Below, piece after piece: positions 15,535 to 23,965 of a stretch of 60,954 bases of DNA (the first letter of the stretch is position 1; each line of letters opens with the position of its first letter). A program made the translations under genes and the position numbers. The DNA comes from Algoriphagus aquimarinus (lineage in GTDB: Bacteria; Bacteroidota; Bacteroidia; Cytophagales; Cyclobacteriaceae): contig NZ_FOKK01000022.1 in NCBI RefSeq assembly GCF_900112005.1, forward strand, positions 1 to 60,954, in the 5' to 3' direction. Under the pieces are notes generated by a model. It saw nothing but the letters and a program-made list of their open reading frames with translations, made no database searches and had not been told where the DNA came from.

Positions 15535-16557
15535 CTATTTGAATTCTTTTACGGTCTGTATAAATACTTTGACCATTTCAGGATTAATATCTGGATAAAC
15601 CCCATGGCCAAGATTAGCTATGTGTCTTGTGCCTCTGAATTGCTCCATCATAGCGATGGTAGCCTCGCGCACCTGGTCGGCAGTTCCGTAAAGAGCCGCA
15701 GGGTCTAGATTTCCTTGTAACGTTTTGTCAGAACCGATGAGTTTTCGTGATTCAGCGATTCCCATATTCCAATCCAATCCTATTGTCTCGCAATTCAATT
15801 TTGCCATTTCTTCTCTTGCAAAGAATGCTCCTTTTGCAAAAACAGTTTTTGGCACAGTCGTGATCGCATCACAGATCTGAGCGATATATGGCATTGAGAA
15901 TTCAGCGTATTGCTTTGGGCCAAGAATCCCAGCCCAACTGTCAAATAGCTGCACTAATTGAGCGCCGGCTTCGATCTGAGCTTTAAGATAATTAATCGTG
16001 CTGTCAGTGATCATCTGAAGCAATTTGTGCGAAAATGCTGGTTGAGTATAAAGCATCTCTCTTGCTGCAGAGAATGTTTTGCTGCCATGACCTTCTACCA
16101 TGTAGGAGAAAATAGTCCATGGCGCGCCTGCAAAACCGATCAAAGGTACGCGGCCATCTAATGCTTTCTTTGTAATGCTAATAGCGTCAGTGACATACTG
16201 TAGTTCAGATCCGTCAGAGACATGAAGCTTCTTCAAATCAGCTTCCGATTTGACTGTATTAGGAAAAAGTGGACCTCTTTTCTCTACCATTTCGTAGGGT
16301 AATCCCATAGCTTCAGGGATTACTAGAATATCTGAAAAGATAATCGCAGCATCCACTCCCAGTAAATCCACTGGTTGGATGGTTACTTCAGCAGCAAGTT
16401 CAGGAGTCTGAGCAAGCTCGATAAATCCACTTACGCTTTCTCTTACTTTTCTATATTCAGGCAAAATTCTTCCAGCTTGGCGCATCAGCCATACAGGAGT
16501 TCTTTCTGTTGTTTCGCCTTTGGCGGCTCGAAGTAGGAGGTCGTTTTTCAAATGCAT
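15535..16557 (-). CDS. hemE: Uroporphyrinogen decarboxylase
   Basis: A 340-residue enzyme that removes four carboxyl groups from uroporphyrinogen III to give coproporphyrinogen III. The signature PVWLMRQAGRILPEYR is near the N terminus (about 21-36), and the second signature GFAGAPWTIFSYMVEG is near 140. The C-terminal part has LQGNLDPAALYG and NLGHGVYPDINPE. The gene stands alone. A TATCTTTG promoter element ends only 4 nt before the ATG, implying a very short or absent leader. Confidence 0.97.
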   Translation of the reverse strand: MHLKNDLLLRAAKGETTERTPVWLMRQAGRILPEYRKVRESVSGFIELAQTPELAAEVTIQPVDLLGVDAAIIFSDILVIPEAMGLPYEMVEKRGPLFPNTVKSEADLKKLHVSDGSELQYVTDAISITKKALDGRVPLIGFAGAPWTIFSYMVEGHGSKTFSAAREMLYTQPAFSHKLLQMITDSTINYLKAQIEAGAQLVQLFDSWAGILGPKQYAEFSMPYIAQICDAITTVPKTVFAKGAFFAREEMAKLNCETIGLDWNMGIAESRKLIGSDKTLQGNLDPAALYGTADQVREATIAMMEQFRGTRHIANLGHGVYPDINPEMVKVFIQTVKEFK

Positions 16558-16561
16558 GATG

Positions 16562-16569
16562 CAAAGATA
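16562..16569 (-). promoter_or_regulatory. -7 promoter element for hemE
   Basis: TATCTTTG on the minus strand matches TAnnTTTG, 4 nt before the ATG. A TTTG at 16593-16596 lies 23 nt further upstream. Transcription would begin at or just inside the start codon. Confidence 0.55.
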
Positions 16570-16605
16570 AGCGCCAAATTATTTTTGGCAGGCAAAATAA
16601 CCACA

Positions 16606-16640
16606 TAAAAAAACTGGACCTATGTAAGACATTGATCCAG
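16606..16640 (-). terminator. Terminator of the surface-protein operon
   Basis: CTGGA (16614-16618) pairs with TCCAG (16636-16640), followed on the minus strand by T7. The stem is short with a large loop. Confidence 0.5.
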
Positions 16641-16681
16641 CTTGTAGTAATCAGTTGGTTTAGATTAATATTTTCTTAGAA

Positions 16682-17218
16682 TTATTTCAATTCTATTCGC
16701 TTAAAGTCTTCGTCTGTCAGTCCTAGAAGTTTGGTAACAGCATCGTAATCAGTCAGATCAAGTCTAGCATTAGTGGAAGCAAAATCTCCAGGTAGAACTA
16801 CTACACGGAAAACCTGATTATCCGTCCAATCTGCACTAAGTGTGCTCAGGTCTAAATTCCCGTCTAAGAATATACTGAAATCGCTACTAGTGAAATCGTA
16901 ATTATAGACTAAGATCCCTCCTTGTTGGAAATAAGCAGTTTGAGGCATAGCTCTCCAAATAGGAGTATTTCCGTCTACTTCCCATAATACGAATGAAAGC
17001 ACCACGTCACTATCTACAATTACAGGATTGAATTGAAAGATTTCACTGTAATTATTGGCAGCATTGAAATTTACTTCAACTTCAAAAACTTCAGAAACTA
17101 TATTTATCCCAGGTTCACCTTCTGGTCCCTGTACTCCCTGAGGCCCTTCTGGTCCTTCACAAGCTTGGAATACTACCAGCCCAAAAAGAGCCAAGATTAA
17201 TGTGTTTATATTTTTCAT
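16682..17218 (-). CDS. Collagen-like lipoprotein
   Basis: A 178-residue surface or periplasmic protein. The lipobox VFQAC (Cys20) is followed at once by a short collagen-like Gly-X-Y tract, EGPEGPQGVQGPEGEPG (21-37). A beta-rich C-terminal domain of about 135 residues has no family I recognise. Such lipid-anchored Gly-X-Y proteins are common in Cytophagales. It is the last of three same-strand genes encoding exported proteins, 80 bp after the preceding stop. Confidence 0.85.
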   Translation of the reverse strand: MKNINTLILALFGLVVFQACEGPEGPQGVQGPEGEPGINIVSEVFEVEVNFNAANNYSEIFQFNPVIVDSDVVLSFVLWEVDGNTPIWRAMPQTAYFQQGGILVYNYDFTSSDFSIFLDGNLDLSTLSADWTDNQVFRVVVLPGDFASTNARLDLTDYDAVTKLLGLTDEDFKRIELK

Positions 17219-17298
17219 AGGAGTAGTTTGTTAAGGTTAGTAAGATGTTTTCACGAATTGTGCCATTAAATGGTTGGTTTAAATTCCTTAACAATTTT

Positions 17299-17814
17299 TC
17301 ACTTGATAGGCGCTATGACCTGAATTTCGCTTTTAGAGACGATTTTGTCTATATAAACACCACTAAGCTCCAATTTATTCTCTCTAGCATATTCGCTCAA
17401 CTTTTCCTTCACCGTCTCTGGACTAGGCATTACCCACTTGTTACTTTGAATTTTTGCAAGTAAGTAGCTGTCATTTTCGAAGGATCGAAATTCAAGATCA
17501 TCAATTGGTAGGATTTGATTAATTCCTACAAAAACAATCATGGTGTCAAGTTTACCAGCAGGCTCCACTTCATAGATAGTATGGAGATGACTTCCTGGAT
17601 GAACACCTTTTTGAGACTCCATTTTATTGAAAATCTCTCCCAACTCTTCATTTGCAGGAGTACCTCTGTATGTTAATCCAGCAAGATTCTCAGGCTTGTT
17701 CTCTACAAGTTGGATTTCGATAGGTGCGTTTCCTCCCAGTTTTTTGAAGCCCCAAAAACCAATAATTATTAGAATTGATAAGACCCCAATGGCCAATATG
17801 AGTTTTTTCTTCAT
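17299..17814 (-). CDS. Membrane-anchored protein with possible GyrI-like effector-binding domain
   Basis: A 171-residue protein with an N-terminal membrane anchor (about 4-24, followed by KKLGG). The soluble part begins with LVENKPENLAGLTYRGT and has LHTIYEVEPAGKLDTMIVFVGI. The strand order and length recall GyrI-like/SOUL-type small-ligand domains, a tentative assignment. Its start lies 2 nt after the stop of the barrel protein gene, so the two are translationally linked. Confidence 0.6.
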   Translation of the reverse strand: MKKKLILAIGVLSILIIIGFWGFKKLGGNAPIEIQLVENKPENLAGLTYRGTPANEELGEIFNKMESQKGVHPGSHLHTIYEVEPAGKLDTMIVFVGINQILPIDDLEFRSFENDSYLLAKIQSNKWVMPSPETVKEKLSEYARENKLELSGVYIDKIVSKSEIQVIAPIK

Positions 17815-17816
17815 TC

Positions 17817-18404
17817 TTAGAAAAGATAGCGAACGCCGATACCACCCTGTGCTTTCATGTGTCCAACGCGATCAATCAACTCCAAAAAGAATCCTGCTTC
17901 TCCGAAAATAGAGATAGGAACATCGTCAAAATAATACTCCGCACCCACAAATACCTCTGGTCCAAAATCAACGTTAGTCCTGTTGTCTACCCTTATCGCT
18001 GAGCCTGTCCCAGTTTGCCCGTCCGTATAGTTATAAGATACTTTGGTTGTTCTCAGCTGTACACCAACTCCTCCATAACCCAATAGGTAGCCTTCGGTGA
18101 TCCCAAAAACGTCAGTGATATCTTCGTGGTAAGCAGAGCGTACATTGAAGGACACCCCTTTCTTTGCACTATGAGAAATATAGAATGCGTTGGATTGTGG
18201 GAGATTGCTTTCAAAATCTCTTTGATAATAACTCGCACCATTAATCCCGGCAGTTCCTATCATTCCTTCGATAGAAATGTACTCCGAGATGAAATCTTTG
18301 TAGGTAATTGAAAGAGGCTCACCTAGACGGATTCCTACTCCTCTTTCCTGTGCAAAACTGATAAATGGCAATAATACCAAAAGGGTAATTAATCTGTATT
18401 TCAT
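17817..18404 (-). CDS. Small outer-membrane beta-barrel protein
   Basis: A 195-residue secreted protein. The signal peptide (1-18, PFISFAQ) is followed by eight or so amphipathic strands, for example GVGIRLGEPLSITYKDFI and VFVGAEYYFDD, and it ends in the barrel-closing Phe (GIGVRYLF). It is the first gene of the three-gene exported-protein operon. Function unknown. Confidence 0.75.
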   Translation of the reverse strand: MKYRLITLLVLLPFISFAQERGVGIRLGEPLSITYKDFISEYISIEGMIGTAGINGASYYQRDFESNLPQSNAFYISHSAKKGVSFNVRSAYHEDITDVFGITEGYLLGYGGVGVQLRTTKVSYNYTDGQTGTGSAIRVDNRTNVDFGPEVFVGAEYYFDDVPISIFGEAGFFLELIDRVGHMKAQGGIGVRYLF

Positions 18405-18430
18405 ATGATTATAGGTTGTCTTTTATAGGC

Positions 18431-18450
18431 CATCCCGATAGCTATCGGGA
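18431..18450. repeat. Palindromic repeat TCCCGATAGCTATCGGGA, copy 1
   Basis: An 18-bp perfect palindrome in an intergenic gap. The same sequence, followed by GG, recurs between tRNA genes at 60733-60750. It looks like a dispersed REP-like repeat. Confidence 0.75.
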
Positions 18451-18545
18451 GGAATCCAGCATCGAATTATCGTTTCGGTGTTGTGCTTGAGTTGTGCTGG
18501 ATTTCACTTGATATATGGTATTTGTAATAGAAGTCAAAAATCAGG

Positions 18546-20318
18546 CTAGATAGCCATTGTTTTAAGTTGCATTTGATGCAATTGCGTGTAGTATCCGCCT
18601 AATTCCAGTAAGTAATCGTGCGTGCCTGTTTCTACGATTTCTCCTTTATTGAGAACAATAATTTTATCTGCTTTTTGAATAGTAGATAGTCTATGCGCAA
18701 TTACGATGGAAGTTCTTCCTGTCATCATTGTCTCTATAGATTCTTGGATCAATTCCTCCGTTTCTGTATCCACAGATGAGGTAGCCTCATCCAGGATGAT
18801 AATTTCAGGATTGTAAACCATCGCTCTGACAAAAGAAATTAATTGTCGCTGACCTACAGAAAGTGTAGCGCCACGCTCCATTACATTGTAATCAAGCCCA
18901 CCAGGTAGTCTTTCTATAAATCTTTTTGCGCCAGCAAGCTCCGCAGCATACATCACCTGTTCACGGGTGATGTCTGGATTACCTAACGTGATGTTGTAGA
19001 AAATTGTATTGGAAAAAAGGAAAACATCCTGAAGAACTACGCCAATATGCTTCCGCAACGTGTCTAATTCAAATTCCCGGATATCATGTCCGTCTATGGA
19101 AATATGACCTTTATTGATCTCGTAAAACCTGGAAATCAAATTGATGATGGAAGATTTACCAGCTCCTGTTGCACCTACCAGCGCCACTGTCTGACCGGAT
19201 TCTACTTCGAAACTGATATCTTTCAGTACATAGTCTTCGTCCACATACGCAAACCACACATTTTCAAGCTTGATATTTCCGCTTACTTTTTCAGGTTTAT
19301 AGTCACCTTCATTCGCGATATGCTCCTTGCTTTCAAGTAATCTGAAAATACGGGAAGAACTCACTACCCCCATCTGTAATGTATTGAAACGATCAGCAAT
19401 CATCCGGATAGGTCTGAAGAAAAGCTGTAAGTACATGATGAAAGAAATCAAAACACCGATTTCAATATCCATTCCCAATACACCTACAGCTCCGTACCAA
19501 ACTACTAAGCCAATTCCTATTGCCTGTATGATTTCAGCTACTGGGAAGTAAATGGAATAATAAAGAACAGATCTGATGTGTGCTCTTCGATGCTCCTTGT
19601 TTATTTCTTTAAACTTTTCGAACTCCCGATCTTCTCTGTTGAAAATCTGCACGATATTCATACCCGTGATGTGTTCCTGAAGAAAAGAATTCAGATTGGA
19701 TACTGCATTTCTCACATCATTGAAGGTTACCTTGATTTTCTCCTTAAATACATAAGTAGAAATAATCATCAGCGGCAAGGTGCATAAGCTCACTAGCGTA
19801 AGTTTCCAGTCAATGTAAAACATGACGCCAAGGATAGTGACCAACTGTAGAAGGTCTCCGATTATCGCTGCCAATCCTTCAGAAAACACGTCCGCCAGCG
19901 TTTCTATATCAGAAATATTCCGAGTTACCAATCTTCCGATCGGAGTATTGTCAAAGAATTTTAAGCGAAGCTTAAGCAGATGCTTATACAGCTTTACTCG
20001 GATGTCGCGGATAATTACCTGCCCAATCCAGCCAGAATAATAGGTGTGTGCCCACTGCACCAACGCTTGGATGATCATCAGTCCTACGAGTAGATAGATG
20101 ATCTTCAACAAACCTGCTGCGTCGCCCACAGCTACATAGTCATCAATCGCAACCTGAATGAAGTAAGGGCGAGTTGGTGCCAAAATGGCAAGAGCGATGG
20201 TTAGAAAGATCAGAAAATAGAACTGAGGTTTGTATGGCTTTACAAAACCGTATAGCTGCTTGAGTACTTTCGAATCGACGATTTCGCCGGATGATGTTTT
20301 TTCTTGTTCTAGGCTCAA
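18546..20318 (-). CDS. ABC exporter, fused permease and ATPase
   Basis: A 590-residue type IV (MsbA/Sav1866-like) half-transporter that works as a dimer. Six membrane helices (about 30-310) are followed by an ATPase domain with Walker A GATGAGKSS (382-390), Walker B IIILDEATSS (506-515) and signature TLSVGQRQ (484-491). The signature is LSVGQ instead of LSGGQ. It probably exports lipid or drug-like substrates; the substrate is unknown. It follows truA by 6 bp. Confidence 0.92.
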   Translation of the reverse strand: MSLEQEKTSSGEIVDSKVLKQLYGFVKPYKPQFYFLIFLTIALAILAPTRPYFIQVAIDDYVAVGDAAGLLKIIYLLVGLMIIQALVQWAHTYYSGWIGQVIIRDIRVKLYKHLLKLRLKFFDNTPIGRLVTRNISDIETLADVFSEGLAAIIGDLLQLVTILGVMFYIDWKLTLVSLCTLPLMIISTYVFKEKIKVTFNDVRNAVSNLNSFLQEHITGMNIVQIFNREDREFEKFKEINKEHRRAHIRSVLYYSIYFPVAEIIQAIGIGLVVWYGAVGVLGMDIEIGVLISFIMYLQLFFRPIRMIADRFNTLQMGVVSSSRIFRLLESKEHIANEGDYKPEKVSGNIKLENVWFAYVDEDYVLKDISFEVESGQTVALVGATGAGKSSIINLISRFYEINKGHISIDGHDIREFELDTLRKHIGVVLQDVFLFSNTIFYNITLGNPDITREQVMYAAELAGAKRFIERLPGGLDYNVMERGATLSVGQRQLISFVRAMVYNPEIIILDEATSSVDTETEELIQESIETMMTGRTSIVIAHRLSTIQKADKIIVLNKGEIVETGTHDYLLELGGYYTQLHQMQLKTMAI

Positions 20319-20324
20319 GGTAAA

Positions 20325-21083
20325 CTAGTCTAAATAAATGTCTTCTGAATATTCAACTCGGCTGAAAAACAAGCCACTGGCGGGGGCTGATTTCCCTGCG
20401 TTTTCTCGATTTCGTGATTCTATAATTTGGTGCATCTCTTCAGGTTCCCTTTTTCCAAGTCCAACGGAAACAAGTGTTCCCACGATTGCTCTTACCATTC
20501 CACGCAAAAATCGGTTCGCAGTTATATGAAATTGCAATTCACCGTCTTTTTGTTCCCAATGAGCCGATTTTATTTCACAGCGAAAATGTTTTACCGCCGT
20601 ATGTATTTTACTGAAACACTCAAAATCATTGTGTTCCAATAGGATTTTAGCCGCCTCATTCATTCTATCTATGTCTGGATTGAAGTAATGTCTCCACACA
20701 TAATCTTCTATAAAAGGACTTTTTTGCAAAATCATTCTATAAACATAAGATCTGTTCTTGGCGCTGAATCTTGCATGAGCATTTGTCTTGACTTCTCTAA
20801 TCGAATTAATAGATATGTCTTTGGGTAAAATCCCATTGATCGCGCGTAGAAATTTTTCTCTATCAATATCCTGATCCGTCTCAAAATGGCAAACTTGAGA
20901 ATAGGCATGCACTCCCGTGTCTGTACGGCCAGATCCCATCACAGAGATTGGATTTCTGAAGTAGGTAGAAAGACCAGCTTCCAAGGCCTCTTGGACCGTA
21001 TATGCATTTTCTTGGATTTGCCAACCATGATAGCGTGTGCCTTTGTAGCTTACGTCCAGGAAATATCTTTTGCTCTCACTCAT
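20325..21083 (-). CDS. truA: tRNA pseudouridine(38-40) synthase TruA
   Basis: A 252-residue enzyme that isomerises U38-U40 in the tRNA anticodon arm. Motif GSGRTDTGVHAYSQVCHF (about 51-68) contains the catalytic Asp. The start LDVSYKGTRYHGWQIQ is typical, as is FLRGMVRAIVGTLVSVGLGK near the C terminus. A TATCTTTG promoter element lies 7 nt before the ATG. It is followed 6 bp later by the ABC exporter gene, so the pair forms an operon. Confidence 0.96.
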   Translation of the reverse strand: MSESKRYFLDVSYKGTRYHGWQIQENAYTVQEALEAGLSTYFRNPISVMGSGRTDTGVHAYSQVCHFETDQDIDREKFLRAINGILPKDISINSIREVKTNAHARFSAKNRSYVYRMILQKSPFIEDYVWRHYFNPDIDRMNEAAKILLEHNDFECFSKIHTAVKHFRCEIKSAHWEQKDGELQFHITANRFLRGMVRAIVGTLVSVGLGKREPEEMHQIIESRNRENAGKSAPASGLFFSRVEYSEDIYLD

Positions 21084-21090
21084 ACGGCTG

Positions 21091-21098
21091 CAAAGATA
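21091..21098 (-). promoter_or_regulatory. -7 promoter element for truA
   Basis: TATCTTTG on the minus strand fits TAnnTTTG, 7 nt before the ATG at 21083. No clear -33 element is visible. Confidence 0.5.
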
Positions 21099-21185
21099 CT
21101 ATTCCCAATCAAATCACGGCGAGAAACCTGCTTTCCTTGGTAATGAAGTCATAAGACCTTTTCTTTGCCAAAAAATCAGAAAGAA

Positions 21186-21662
21186 ATGATCCAGCGCTTA
21201 CAATCAATTTTCCTTTTCCTAGTGGCCGTTGCCATGGGATTGACATTGGGCTTAGACCTGTGGGTACAACAAGTAGCAGATTCCGGCGAAATCTGGAAGA
21301 TGAATGCTTTATTTATGAACCAGATTGATGCTTCAGGAGAAGTGCTTCAGTCTTCTTCCAATTGGTATATTGCAGCATTAGCCTCATTTGTAGGCCTTAT
21401 GGCTATTATCTCGATCTTTCAATATAGAAACCTTGGCAGGCAGATGATGCTAAATATGGTCAATTCGCTTTTCATGGTTGGATTGGTTGCAATTGTTTTT
21501 TTGATCACAAGTGGAGTGAACTCAGAAATCTCGGCTGCCGATAATGGTACATATGAAATTGGTTTCTGGGCCATTTTAGTAGCTATGGTTTGTAATATGC
21601 TTGCCAATCGCTTCATTAGAAAAGATGTGGCTTTGCTGAAATCAGTGGATAGAATCAGGTAG
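21186..21662 (+). CDS. DUF4293 family membrane protein
   Basis: A 158-residue integral membrane protein starting MIQRLQSIFLFLVAVAMG. Four hydrophobic helices are visible, in the topology of DUF4293, a Bacteroidota family of unknown function often found near truA. The frame opens upstream only at a TTG, so the ATG at 21186 is preferred. It is divergent from truA. Confidence 0.85.
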   Translation: MIQRLQSIFLFLVAVAMGLTLGLDLWVQQVADSGEIWKMNALFMNQIDASGEVLQSSSNWYIAALASFVGLMAIISIFQYRNLGRQMMLNMVNSLFMVGLVAIVFLITSGVNSEISAADNGTYEIGFWAILVAMVCNMLANRFIRKDVALLKSVDRIR

Positions 21663-21663
21663 G

Positions 21664-21698
21664 TTAGACGTTAGATATAAGAATCAAGACGTTAGACT
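21664..21698. repeat. Short direct repeat GACGTTAGA(C)
   Basis: GTTAGACGTTAGA and GACGTTAGAC occur within 35 bp between the DUF4293 stop and its terminator. Similar GTTAGA-rich stretches are common intergenic filler in this phylum; that comparison is from memory. Confidence 0.4.
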
Positions 21699-21705
21699 TT
21701 TTCAT

Positions 21706-21750
21706 AACAAACAAAGAAAGCCAGCAAACTGCTGGCTTTCTTTGTTTGTT
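21706..21750. terminator. Strong bidirectional terminator
   Basis: A perfect 21-bp stem (21706-21726 with 21730-21750, loop AAC) has A-rich and T-rich outer ends, so it can terminate on both strands, between DUF4293 and the convergent secreted-protein gene. Confidence 0.9.
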
Positions 21751-21772
21751 ACCTGCTTCTCCAGAAGCAGGT
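21751..21772. repeat. Hairpin repeat ACCTGCTTCT-CC-AGAAGCAGGT
   Basis: A 10-bp stem directly after the preceding terminator. Its core is the same as the hemE terminator stem at 15466-15487, which suggests a repeated hairpin module. Confidence 0.6.
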
Positions 21773-21806
21773 TTTGTGGTTGTTTTTTGTTTGGGGGATT
21801 ATTAAT

Positions 21807-22565
21807 CTACCAAAATCTTATCCCCACTGTAGGGTAGAATGTTTTGAAATTCTCCGTGGCAATGACGCCCACTTGGATGGACATATTCTTATTTAATTTA
21901 CGCTTGTAGAATGCTTGTGCAGTAGTGCCCGTGAAAAGTTGACTTTTGCTTTCATTGACTAATATCCCTATACCAAACATATTGGCAGTGTTGGATTTTG
22001 GGTCACTTTTGTCCCATCTATATTCAAGGTTTGCAAACCAATTGCTATTGACTTTGATGTTCCCCTCTATTCTTTCAGGAAAAAATACTTTATTCGTGAA
22101 GGATGCTCCGATATCAAATTTCCGGAAGTTAAACATCATTCTACCGCCGACTACTGGCGTGAATTCTCCTCCTGTAAAGTCCATTCCTATCACCGCGCTC
22201 AGCTCGAGTTGATCCATATAGGGAAGGTATTCTCTTTCCAAATCTAGGATGACCGCTTCAGTTTGGGTTTGTGGATATTCCTCACTGAGGCGATAAACTA
22301 AGGTTTGGAATTCAGGAAATTTGGTGGTTTTCTTTAATATCAAACTGAATTTTTCTTCCAAATCGCTGAGTTCATATTCTGTATGGTTAAACAATAGGAG
22401 TAGTTTACCTTCATTTGGAAAGTCAAAAACAAGGGTGTCCGTTACAGGAAAGTCCTCATTCAATTTTTCCAAATTATTGCCAAAGAGTTTGTTTTCGATT
22501 TCTTGTGCTATGGTTTGGGAAGCACATAGCAGTGCCAGGCAAGAAACTAGTAGGATTCTTCTCAT
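21807..22565 (-). CDS. Secreted protein, probable outer-membrane barrel
   Basis: A 252-residue protein of unknown function. A signal peptide (1-20, CASQTIAQ) precedes an N-terminal soluble region rich in Glu and Leu (about 21-120). The C-terminal part of about 130 residues has alternating strands such as GGRMMFNFRKFDIGASF and WFANLEYRWD and ends in FYPTVGIRFW, typical of a small barrel. It is third in a row with an ECF sigma factor and its putative anti-sigma factor, so it may be a regulated target. Confidence 0.65.
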   Translation of the reverse strand: MRRILLVSCLALLCASQTIAQEIENKLFGNNLEKLNEDFPVTDTLVFDFPNEGKLLLLFNHTEYELSDLEEKFSLILKKTTKFPEFQTLVYRLSEEYPQTQTEAVILDLEREYLPYMDQLELSAVIGMDFTGGEFTPVVGGRMMFNFRKFDIGASFTNKVFFPERIEGNIKVNSNWFANLEYRWDKSDPKSNTANMFGIGILVNESKSQLFTGTTAQAFYKRKLNKNMSIQVGVIATENFKTFYPTVGIRFW

Positions 22566-22593
22566 GATGCTTTTATTTATAAGATTCTGGTAG

Positions 22594-23280
22594 TTACTGT
22601 TTTTTAAAGTTGATTTTGATCGAGTTGGAAGTTTCGTCCACTCGTCCGATCTGACGTTCGGTGATGTCTTCTAGAGCTCCAGAGCCAAAGCTCGTTCTAA
22701 GCTTTTTTTTGTCTTGAAAACCCCATGAGATTTGAACCTTGTGAAGTGTTTGCGGTGCTTCCTGCTCAGGTACTATAGGAATAATGATTTCTGATATTAA
22801 AGTGTTTTCAATAGTTAAATCGGGTAAGTCCAGCGCAGGAGCCGCAATAGGAGCAGGCGTAATTCTAGTAGTTTCCTTCAGTTGAGAAGTAGTCGTATTC
22901 GGTTTTTCAACTTCAATTAGCTCGAGATTCATTGAAGCTGGATCGACTTCAATGAGCGGATTTATATCAGTTTTGTTGAGATCAGGGGTTTCCACTTCAA
23001 CCTCAGTTATCAACGGAGTTTCTACGTCTTTTTCCCCAAACTCTAAATAAGCAAGACCTGAAAGTGCTAAGATCAAGGCTGTCGAAGCCGCTGCCATTCC
23101 ATATTTCCAAAGAGGAATGACTGGATTCTTTCGATCCAATTCACTTCCAATGGCACTCCAGAGATCAGCTTTTGGCATTCGTTCTGGAAGATTAGCTACA
23201 TGAGCGTTTACCTGTAAGTCGAAATCCTTCCGCCTCTGAATCTTACTCCACAAATCTGGTTTTGGGCTAAATTCGTTCAT
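22594..23280 (-). CDS. Putative anti-sigma factor, single-pass membrane protein
   Basis: A 228-residue protein with a cytoplasmic N terminus holding two copies of a KPDLWSKI/KADLWSAI motif (7-14 and 37-44). One transmembrane helix (about 58-79) is followed by a Pro/Glu-rich periplasmic part. Its ATG overlaps the stop of the ECF sigma gene (ATGA at 23277-23280), the usual arrangement for a sigma/anti-sigma pair. No zinc-binding anti-sigma motif is present, so the role comes from context. Confidence 0.7.
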   Translation of the reverse strand: MNEFSPKPDLWSKIQRRKDFDLQVNAHVANLPERMPKADLWSAIGSELDRKNPVIPLWKYGMAAASTALILALSGLAYLEFGEKDVETPLITEVEVETPDLNKTDINPLIEVDPASMNLELIEVEKPNTTTSQLKETTRITPAPIAAPALDLPDLTIENTLISEIIIPIVPEQEAPQTLHKVQISWGFQDKKKLRTSFGSGALEDITERQIGRVDETSNSIKINFKKQ

Positions 23281-23807
23281 GCCTGAAGTAGTTTAGTGAT
23301 TCGCTTTTTCAAGAGTGTTTTCGCATAATTCAATTGTGATTTCGAAGTGTTTTCTGAGATTCCTAGCATATTCGACGCTTCTCGATGGGAATAGCCTTCC
23401 ACTGACAAAAGAAGAAATACGGCTCTTGCTCCAGCCGGGAGACTTCCTATAGCCTGATCAAGCATCTCTGCGTCAAACCAAGAATCAAAGCCTTCACTAG
23501 ATTCTAAGTCGACTTCCTCAATTGGTTCGAAATAGATTTTCTTTTTGCTCTGCAAAATCGCCTTGCGAATTGTGATCGTTTTCATCCAGCCAATCAGCGC
23601 TTCGGGATGCTTTAACGTGTGAATTTTTTGGAAAATCTCTACATAAGAATCCTGCAACACATCATTTGCTTCGTCCTCGTCATTGACGATTCGATAGCAA
23701 GCCGAGTAAAGCATTCCTTTGGTCAATTCAAAAAGCTGAAACTGCGCTGACCTGTCGCCTTTGAGGACGTTTGTGATCAGGTTAGTATCTAGTTTTTGAT
23801 TGTTCAT
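23277..23807 (-). CDS. ECF-type RNA polymerase sigma factor
   Basis: A 176-residue sigma-70 family factor. Region 2 (about 20-90) contains YRIVNDEDEANDVLQDSYVE and WMKTITIRKAI. Region 4 (about 120-170) contains LPAGARAVFLLLSVEGYSH and an HTH near ASNMLGISENTSKSQL. It directs polymerase to a small regulon, and its activity is presumably held by the overlapping downstream membrane protein. Confidence 0.92.
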   Translation of the reverse strand: MNNQKLDTNLITNVLKGDRSAQFQLFELTKGMLYSACYRIVNDEDEANDVLQDSYVEIFQKIHTLKHPEALIGWMKTITIRKAILQSKKKIYFEPIEEVDLESSEGFDSWFDAEMLDQAIGSLPAGARAVFLLLSVEGYSHREASNMLGISENTSKSQLNYAKTLLKKRITKLLQA

Positions 23808-23965
23808 AAAATTGCTTCTGTCTTAAAGAGTCGAGCTAATCCAAAAAGGTTGGAATGCCCCTCAATGTTTTTTCGGACCGGAGAGCATTTTACAAAAACT
23901 TTTCTGGCTCAAGGAAATAGTGGTAATTTCAAGCATTGCTTTTTGCAGATATTAACCATTAGTAT

